From: Henricia sp. BOLD:AAB3569
Lineage: Eukaryota > Echinodermata > Asteroidea > Spinulosida > Echinasteridae
Direction of reading: 5' to 3'
DNA: 64,000 bases
Assembly: GCA_037783545.1 (NCBI GenBank)
Contig: JBBELK010000064.1
Location: forward strand, 2,046,001 to 2,110,000
Shown here: positions 57,819 to 64,000 of the stretch, piece after piece
Position numbering within the stretch: the stretch's first letter is position 1
Layout: every line of letters starts with the position of its first letter
Position numbers and translations under genes: made by a program
Notes under the pieces: generated by a model
What the model was told of the DNA's origin: nothing
Seen by the model: only the letters and a program-made list of their open reading frames with translations
Databases searched by the model: none

Positions 57819-59950
57819 ATGGACACAAAAGAAGATCAAGAGGCTGTTGTCCTTCTGCCTCCGAAGAGAAAGAAACGTACACAAATAGAAAAGTGCATTA
57901 TCTGCCAGACAGATACTGATGAGACTCTGAGGAAACCACTAGAGTCCTCTATACCAACACTGATTTCTGCATTAGAAATCCGGAATGACGATACCTTTGA
58001 GATTCTCAAACCAGAAATAAAAATGTGAAAGGGCTGCCAGTTCTATGGCATTCCAAATACTCTGAAACATGTACAAGCAAGGAATACTTGCGCCATGTTC
58101 AAAGACAAAGATGTGCCAGTTCACCAACACCGTCAGATGTTTCTACTGTCAGCAGTACTGGTTCAAACACAAGTGAAGTATTGTCGCGCGTATCAATCAA
58201 CACCGACATGATTGGTCAAACTGCTTGTTCTGTAAGAAATTAACCCACAAGAAAGTAAAAACAATGGTGGCAGCAAGTACGTTTCGAGTATGTGAGACTA
58301 TCAAGCAAGCTGCAGATTGTCAAAGTGATGATGAAGACCTGCTACGTGTGCTTTGTGGCGTCAGCAATGATCTTGTAGCTGCTGATGAGGCTAAGTACCA
58401 TAAAGCCTGCTATTCGTCTTATGTCAGCAAGTCAAATATAAAGTTCAAAGCTTTCAAATAGGGAAACAGCGAGACCACATATACGACGGCAATGATACAG
58501 TTAGTAACATCAATTACACCAGAGATAGAGGCAGGCAAGGCCTTCAACATGGCTGCATTACGCAGGAGGTAAACGTACTGTGTTTCAGCTGAATCCTATA
58601 CCAATCAGAGGCTGAAGCTCAGACTGAGAAGACACTTTGGGGATAGAATCATATTCCATCAGACACTGGATAAAGCAAAATCTGAGCTTGTGTACTCCGA
58701 TCTAGTACCACATCTCTGCATGATGTGATAAATGCTGCTCATCAGCAGTCTGCATCATCAGCCAGACAAGCCACCAATCCCCGCAGTGAAGCATCTACTG
58801 CAGTTGAAAGTGACGACGGAGTTAAGCTTAGAAGTCAAAATACAGGGGCCAGCCACACCAGTTCCTAAGCAGTGGGCAAAATATATTGCCAACCCAACAA
58901 ACAAAGTGAATCTCTGTAATTACATAACTGAAGCATTGTGTCTGATTGGTCAAGAAAATCTAAGAGATGGACAGAAACTCATCCTTGGTGGCGGCTTCAA
59001 AGATGGGCAGAGAACTGTTCTAATTACAAGAGGACAGTCTTAAGATCTCCCAATGCTACATTCAGATCATGAGGAAGCTGACACCAAACTCCTGTTGCAT
59101 GCCAAATATGCTGCTGAAGAACACAAAATAATTGTCATTCAGTCCCCTGACACAGATGTAGCTGTTCTGTGCGTGTCACTATTTCACTGCGAGCAGTTGT
59201 TTTTTCGCACAGGAGTGAAAGACAAGAAGCGTTTCATTCCAATATATACAGTTGCTGAGAAGCTGAACCACAGCTGTGTGAAGCCTTGCCAGGATTCTAT
59301 GCTCTGACAGGATGTGACTCAACTGGTTCATTCATTGAGGTGGGCAAGAAGAAGTCCTTCTGCAAGCTATGTTCATCAGATGCCCATCAAAAGATCATGT
59401 TGGAGTTGGGCAAGAACACAAATGAACAGGCTGAAGCACTTGTGAGGCATTTGTCAGTAGTATACACCACCAACATGAAAGCTGGAAGTAAAGTAGATGA
59501 CGTCGGGCATTGGCTTTTTTGCCAAAAAGGGCAGAAGAATGAAAGCCTTCCTCCAACTCAAGATAGTCTCAATCTTCACGAAAAGTAAATTATCAAGCCT
59601 TGGTGTGGAGGAGTGCACTAGACAGCGTACAGAACCTGCCACCACCTACTGGGAATGGTTGGAAACTGATAGAGGGCATCCTACAGCCAGTCTTGATGTT
59701 GAAAGACCCAGCACCTCATGGGCTTACAGTATCACGTATGTCACTGCAAGACGTCAAACTGTAAACGAGCAGACTGAAGCTGTCGTGCCAAAGGCCTTGC
59801 ATGCACAGCAGCCTGTACGTGCATGGCTAGTGAAGACTGCAGAAACCCCAACAGTAATACCATGGTGGAAGACCATGATGAATACATAGATGACGAGGCA
59901 TAAGCATACACGTATGACCATTTCAGCGATGTCCCGGAAGGTCAGGATCT
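57819..59950 (+). pseudogene. decayed member of a multicopy invertebrate family (HEEADT / SPDTDV / TGCDST motifs)
   Basis: One protein can be followed through at least five broken frames. It starts MDTKEDQEA with KCIICQTDTDETL, a Cys pair. Then come FCKKLTHKKVK, YHKACYSSYVSKS and, near 58480-58720, LRLRRHFGDRIIFHQ and SELVYSDL. Next are SDHEEADTKLLLHAKYA and IIVIQSPDTDVAVLCVS, FYALTGCDSTGSF, and ESLPPTQDSLNLHEK with GNGWKLIEGILQP. I know this order of motifs from large uncharacterised families in sea urchins, cnidarians and fish. The acidic residues in HEEAD and PDTD suggest a nuclease-like (PIN/NYN-type) core. It is probably spread by or part of a transposon. This copy is dead. Confidence 0.65.
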
Positions 59951-59959
59951 CCTTCTTTC

Positions 59960-60310
59960 TTGCCACCGTTGAATCAGTCCATTGAGAACCCCAAGAAATG
60001 TAAGGACTCCATACATTACAGCCAGTATCTCCGTCTTCGGCGAATCTGTAGCGATAAAGAGGATTTCCAGCATCGTAGCCTACAGATGAAACAGTTCTTC
60101 ATCAACCGTGGGTACCCATTCCTATCACCGAAGCTGCACTCCTGGGGGGTCTCGTCCGTTATCTGTGACACCGTTATGACACCCTCTCAACCCAAGCAAG
60201 AATGCCGTATTCATCTTGTCCTCGCCTATCACGCACTCAACGTGCCGGTGCGTGATATCCTCTTGAAGCACTTCAAATCACTGCAAATGACCCAGCTACC
60301 AGCTTGGTAA
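59960..60310 (+). pseudogene. Penelope-like element fragment
   Basis: The frame gives SIHYSQYLRLRRICSDKEDF, then QMKQFFINRGYP and, near the end, IHLVLAYHALNVPVRDILLK with HFKSLQ. This is the region between reverse transcriptase and GIY-YIG endonuclease in Penelope-like elements, where SQxxRLRRICS and RGYP are usual. The reverse transcriptase (upstream) and the endonuclease (downstream) are missing. It directly follows the HEEADT-family pseudogene on the same strand. Confidence 0.65.
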
Positions 60311-61173
60311 AATAAGAGCTTTCTGAAACTTACATGTAGGTGCATCATATATGAACTTAAATTGGTCCGTGTATCTTGCTACACGTAGTAACAGGTTGCT
60401 TTAGTTTGTGTTACTACTTGGCCTTTGTCTCACATTAACCTTCAGATATATTTATACATGTTTTATACTTGACATGTACTGTGTGTTAGAAATTGAAAAC
60501 TGTGCAGCCTCACTTCGATTGAATACAGTGACTGAACTAGGACGGCTGAGTAGCTGAAGGCATTACACAGGAGGGTATTGATCTCACCTCCAAGAATCTA
60601 TATGCAGCGAAATCAATATTATCATGGGTTATTGCAAATTGTGAAAAGGGGTGTGGTCATCACGCCCCATTTTTACCCCTTCTGCATCCGCTCAGGTACT
60701 TAAAAATATGCTTTGGCTCGTTGAAAGATTAAATCTTTTGAGAAAACTCATCATTTATGAAAAAATAATGGAAATTCAACAGAATGCATACTGTAGTTGT
60801 CAAAGTTGAACATTTTATTGATGTGTGTGATGGAACGGAATTCTAGTACACCGCACAGAAGTTTGATCATGTACAAATGAAGGGGATTTCGCAGGGGTGT
60901 TGAGCTCTCGGCTGCTTTAAACTCGTACAACTGGCGAATTTGTGTTACCTGGTAGAGCTCAGATACAGATTCAACCTACTGTATCTGTTTTCAGATATCA
61001 GCATCTAGGGGTGGAATACTGAATCGATTCTCAAAAACTTGTACACACGCTAAGGCGCGGTGAGGCACCGTGCTCCAGCTGTGAGTACATGGGAGTCTGT
61101 GTATACCCACGAATTACATACATTTGAGTATGGCCCAAAACAGGGCTGTTTGGATCCTATGTGCCAAAGAAGC
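60311..61173. other. NPRL2 3' flank, probable 3' UTR in part
   Basis: No other gene was seen. On the - strand an AATAAA lies at 60819-60814, about 355 bases after the NPRL2 stop. It is a candidate poly(A) signal but not proven. Confidence 0.4.
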
Positions 61174-61288
61174 TCACTTCCACAGGACATAAATGCAGGG
61201 ATCGTTCTCCACATAATCCTCCAGCTCCTGGTGACTCTGGCCTGTCTTGCAACAAATCTCATCAAAATTGAAGTGGCCAGTCATGTAC
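61174..61288 (-). CDS. NPRL2: NPRL2, last coding exon (GATOR1 complex subunit)
   Basis: The exon encodes [16 protein letters not shown], then SHQELEDYVENDP and CIYVLWK, followed by TGA at 61176-61174. The human protein ends with [20 protein letters not shown] and ICWK, so the match is clear. NPRL2 forms GATOR1 with NPRL3 and DEPDC5, a GTPase-activating complex at the lysosome that turns off Rag signalling to TORC1 when amino acids are low. The acceptor is CACAG before 61288. The first base completes an Arg codon split with the exon at 61619-61732. The C-terminal winged-helix part is intact, with no stop or shift. Confidence 0.92.
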
Positions 61289-61618
61289 CTGTGACCAAAA
61301 ACAGAAACAGAGGAAGCGCTTTAATAGGCCTGGAATCAATTCTCTCTACAATTAAAGCACAAAATGTGTACCTATCCTTTGGTAACAAAGGATATATAGT
61401 CATGATGTGCTTCCATAAGCACAAGATCTATTACAGTGAAACCTCACTGATATGAAGTCCTGAGACTTTGCAGATCACCTTGTTATAACCAGAATCTCGT
61501 AGTATTATCAGGAATAAAAACAATAAAGAACAAATTATCAAGACTTTAAATTGTCCTTGTTTTATAAGCAAAATGTTGTATTAACAGCATTATCGAGAAT
61601 CGACCATCCTAATATTAC
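61289..61618 (-). other. NPRL2 last intron
   Basis: This 330 bp intron starts GTAATATTAG (- strand, from 61618) and ends GTCACAG (61289). No repeat was recognised inside. Confidence 0.8.
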
Positions 61619-61732
61619 CTGTCTAATGGCTGTGATTGGGTTCGTTGCTCTTCTCCTGGGTCTGGTACCCTGACTGGATACTGGTGAAGTCTCTTGATCA
61701 GTCCGCGCAGAACACCAAACTGCATTAAATGT
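61619..61732 (-). CDS. NPRL2: NPRL2, penultimate exon in this gene model
   Basis: The exon encodes HLMQFGVLRGLIKRLHQYPV followed by RVPDPGEEQ and a polar stretch. The human counterpart reads [20 protein letters not shown] and RVTREEQ. The exon starts with one base finishing an Arg codon and ends with AG of the next split codon, so both junctions fit their neighbours. Acceptor AATGCTCCAG and donor GTAATA are good. The linker after the PVRV motif is longer than in human. It lies in the C-terminal winged-helix region used for contact within GATOR1. Confidence 0.92.
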
Positions 61733-61809
61733 CTGGAGCATTAAAAAATAGCCATTGTATAAATTCAATCATTATGGTGAACTATACAAATGGGCAATTC
61801 CCTTCGTTG

Positions 61810-62045
61810 AGTCAGAAATCAGGTCGGTGTAGCCTTTCTTCATCTTCCACCTTCGTGACCCCAGTTCGATTCCCGTCCGGATCAGTATACTTGGATTAGG
61901 TTCTAAGACCCTGCTTGATTCTGTGGGTTTCCCCGCATATCTTTGTGGGATTTTTCTCCCACCTCTATAACTGAGCATTTCTTCCTGTTCTCTCGCTTTT
62001 CGTAGCCCTGCTGAAGAACATCCTAGGTGACAACAGGGCAACATT
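61810..62045 (+). repeat. tRNA-derived SINE in an NPRL2 intron
   Basis: CAGTTCGATTCCCG at about 61862 fits a polymerase III B box. An A-box-like word (AGGTCGGTGTAGCC) lies 30-35 bases before it. It is followed by a body with GGATTAGGTTCTAAGACC and TGTGGGTTTCCCCGC, similar to the central part of tRNA SINEs in marine animals. It is antisense to NPRL2. Confidence 0.5.
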
Positions 62046-62254
62046 TTTGGTCGGCTAATCTCAGCAACCAGGGTAAGGGGGGTTGGGGGTGGGGGGTGGG
62101 AATCTGCACATGGGATCAGACGAAAGGAGTCGTCGGCATACAGGGATAAGGATCTTTACACCTCCTATAATAATTACAAAACAGCAAAAAAAAGTAAAAT
62201 CATCATATATGTTCCAGCTGTCCCATGTTCATAATTACACCAATCAACACTGAC

Positions 62255-62375
62255 CTTTCATCAATATTGAGTGATCTTGGGTCAAACCGCAGGCAGAGGT
62301 CTTTAACACTGATGTCCGACCTTAGACTACCATAGAGGTGCAAAATGGACCTGACTGTTGGTGGACTGGCCATTT
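62255..62375 (-). CDS. NPRL2: NPRL2, internal exon
   Basis: The exon encodes MASPPTVRSILHLYGSLRSD, then ISVKDLCLRFDPRSLNIDE. The human match is [20 protein letters not shown], then DLIGRHPQQLQHVDE. The LYxSL and DE marks are kept. It starts with AA finishing a Glu codon from the exon at 63489-63582 and ends with AG of an Arg codon. Acceptor TTATCCACAAAG and donor GTCAGTG flank it. No defect is seen. Confidence 0.92.
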
Positions 62376-62978
62376 CTTTGTGGATAAGGAAAGGGGGAAA
62401 ACAAGATTGGTGTGTTGACAAGCACCACTTTTTGATTGATATACATATATTGCATGATGTTAAGGGGGCGGCATCACCATTTGAGTTGCCATAGCAAAGT
62501 CATTTCTATTGTTTTAACCATAGTGACCTTCAACTTTGACCCATAACGTACAAAATCAGTAGGCTTCTGGACGACACCTGGTTTAACTCTATACATTTAC
62601 TGTAAAATTTGACATATAAAACAAAGCTTTCAGACATACCACATGTTTCTTTATACTGTGCTGTAGACAGCACCAATTAAATGTGCGTCCAAACCAGATG
62701 CATCATAACACACGTTCTGTGCAAATTAAGCTTTTGAATAATATTGATGATCTATCAAGTGAGTATGTTGCGCGCGTGTGCTATGCGTGTGTGACTATAG
62801 TACATGTACAACAGTAACAAAAGTGCATACAGTTGTAGATTATCTTACTCTTCAAAAATGAAAGTAGGCTTCAAATAAATAAACTAAGTATAAGCTTCAT
62901 GAAAATATACCGCACTCGTCCTAAACATACAGAACTCGCCTTCGGCTTGTTCAGCATTTTCTTGACTTGTGGGGTATA

Positions 62979-63224
62979 CAGTTGTAGTCAGAAGTTTACA
63001 TACAACTGTGTTAAAACTGGCGTGCTTAAAATTGCGTTGTCACCATTTTTGTAACAGTCTTTACTAAAGTCGTGATTTTGTGAGGAATTCCACAAAATCA
63101 CGACTTTAGTAAAGACTGTTACAAAAATGGTGACAACGCAAGTTTAAGCACACCAGTTTTAAACATAGCTTGCACACCTTGCAATGGTTCGGGTAGTCCT
63201 GTTTACCATTTCTGACTTCAACTG
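62979..63224. mobile_element. 246 bp Tc1/mariner-type MITE, TA-flanked, with central palindrome
   Basis: It is flanked by TA at 62977 and 63225. The ends are CAGTTGTAGTCAGAAGTTTA and, inverted, CAGTTGAAGTCAGAAATGGT, close to the ends of Tc1-type transposons (CAGTTGAAGTCGGAAGT). The core 63010-63165 is an almost perfect palindrome centred on GAGGAATTCC. It lies in an NPRL2 intron and encodes nothing. Confidence 0.85.
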
Positions 63225-63488
63225 TATTCTCACTCTCATAGTCAGTCCGATATTGAATCGTGATATGGTGAAAGGTTAAAGAAAACATACAGTATATAAG
63301 AAAAGAAAAGATTAACTAAAGCTTATCTCATTCTCAGCTGCAAGCTTGTGGCTCATCGCCTTCAAACCACATGTTCAGCCATTGCTTATATTAACATGCT
63401 GTGCCAATATTTTTAATAATTTTGGATTTTGTACGATTATTGTCTGGAAAAACGTATTGCGATATCAAAATATCTCAACCTAACTCAC

Positions 63489-63582
63489 CATTTTTAGTGA
63501 CATACTTTATACATTCTTCTTGCAAGGCCTTGTCTTCCACAAGTCTGTCGATATCAGGTTGCGTGATGTACACATTGGAATA
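63489..63582 (-). CDS. NPRL2: NPRL2, first exon of the gene visible in this window
   Basis: The exon encodes YSNVYITQPDIDRLVEDKAL followed by QEECIKYVTKN and one base of the next codon. Human NPRL2 reads [20 protein letters not shown] and QEACLSYVTKQ here, so the identity is high. It starts in phase 0 after TTTATTATTTTTGCAG and ends at ATG|GTGAGT. The earlier exons, for the longin-like N-terminal domain and the segment ending in VTLVSILQ, must lie beyond position 64000. Confidence 0.93.
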
Positions 63583-63790
63583 CTGCAAAAATAATAAACA
63601 TGGGCAAAGGGCCGTCCATAAATTGGTTTGTACACACAAAATGCAGACTTTTTAGAGCCCCTCCCCTAAGACATGCAGAGCTCCTTCCCTGAATCCGTTT
63701 TCCCAGACACTCTAAATATCAACACTTTTATTTATAAGACGGCAGTAAACACATGATAAATTAAACTATCTTCTGAAAGCCATCGTCCTG
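63583..63790 (-). other. NPRL2 intron, no exon seen
   Basis: Intron sequence upstream (in gene direction) of the exon at 63489-63582, ending in the TTTTTGCAG acceptor. No coding text was recognised up to the window end. Confidence 0.5.
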
Positions 63791-63888
63791 TTTATTTTAT
63801 TTCTTACAAATTTTCAAGCGTAACCCACTCCTCGTCAGGTAAGATGAAAAGCGGGTTACGCTTGAAAATTTGTAAGAAATAAAATAAA
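63791..63888. repeat. 36 bp perfect inverted repeat with 26 bp loop
   Basis: 63791-63826 and 63853-63888 are exact reverse complements, ending in GCGTAACCC and starting with GGGTTACGC. Weaker pairing continues outward, with CTTCTGAAAGCCAT against ATGGCTTTCAGAAG. It is probably a small MITE or the end of one, and lies in the NPRL2 gene upstream of the 63489-63582 exon. Confidence 0.85.
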
Positions 63889-64000
63889 CAAAAAGGGAGA
63901 TGGCTTTCAGAAGATTGATCAGTTTATCTGGAGAAACCCTGTTTCTGGTCAAAAGCATCATTAAGAATGTCAAATTAAACACATGCCTTATGCAGTAGAA

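Noticed and set aside
61060-61455. 131-codon + strand frame
   Set aside because: It is the antisense of the last NPRL2 exon and its flanking intron.
1-64000. Prokaryotic operons, phage or defence islands
   Set aside because: No Shine-Dalgarno-linked gene strings or dense coding; spliced animal genes and eukaryotic transposons fill the window.

Overview
This is a 64 kb piece of a metazoan nuclear genome, not a prokaryotic or viral one. The evidence is spliced genes with GT-AG introns, an AT-rich background, many miniature inverted-repeat transposons (MITEs), tRNA-derived SINE heads, and pieces of LINE, Penelope-like, BEL/Pao, Ty3/gypsy, Tc1/mariner and tyrosine-recombinase elements. Frequent TACATGTA and GTAGGCCTA words and the type of element load suggest a marine invertebrate deuterostome (echinoderm or hemichordate), but this is a guess from style and not from a marker gene.

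Only two host genes can be supported. (1) A class C G-protein-coupled receptor of the calcium-sensing/metabotropic-glutamate type lies on the + strand. Its last three exons are 21012-21673 (second half of the Venus-flytrap domain), 33777-33900 (cysteine-rich domain) and 35093-36108 (end of the cysteine-rich domain, seven membrane helices and a short tail). Its earlier exons were not found. (2) The 3' end of NPRL2, the GATOR1 subunit that restrains TORC1, lies on the - strand in four phase-compatible exons (63489-63582, 62255-62375, 61619-61732, 61174-61288). Its 5' part runs off the right edge.

From 1 to about 21 kb there is an accessory desert with many inverted-repeat elements. These include a ~600 bp-arm inverted repeat (5305-7175), a 77 bp-arm hairpin (8041-8204), a 449 bp near-perfect palindrome carrying six CACGTG boxes (15300-15748), several TTAA-flanked MITEs, and two copies of one TA-flanked MITE. 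From 21 to 36 kb is the receptor gene. Its 12.1 kb intron holds more MITEs, a LINE tail and a Ngaro/PAT-type tyrosine-recombinase retrotransposon (about 28987-33747, - strand) whose edge sits 29 bp from the next exon. From 36 to 45 kb there are MITEs and tandem duplications without genes.

From 45 to 60 kb is a graveyard of retroelements on the + strand. It contains a BEL/Pao element split by a TTAA MITE, a gypsy protease piece, a BEL-like primer-binding site plus gag start, a mariner-like transposase, a 708 bp inverted-repeat element carrying a possible RAG1/Transib-type transposase fragment, a LINE piece, a gypsy gag-protease, a PNMA-like gag whose capsid region is amplified about three times in tandem, a decayed member of a large multicopy invertebrate family (HEEADT motif), and a Penelope-like fragment. 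From 61 to 64 kb lie the NPRL2 exons, with a SINE, a Tc1-type MITE and a 36 bp perfect hairpin in the introns.

The elements do not form a pathway. The two host genes are unrelated in function, as far as the sequence shows.
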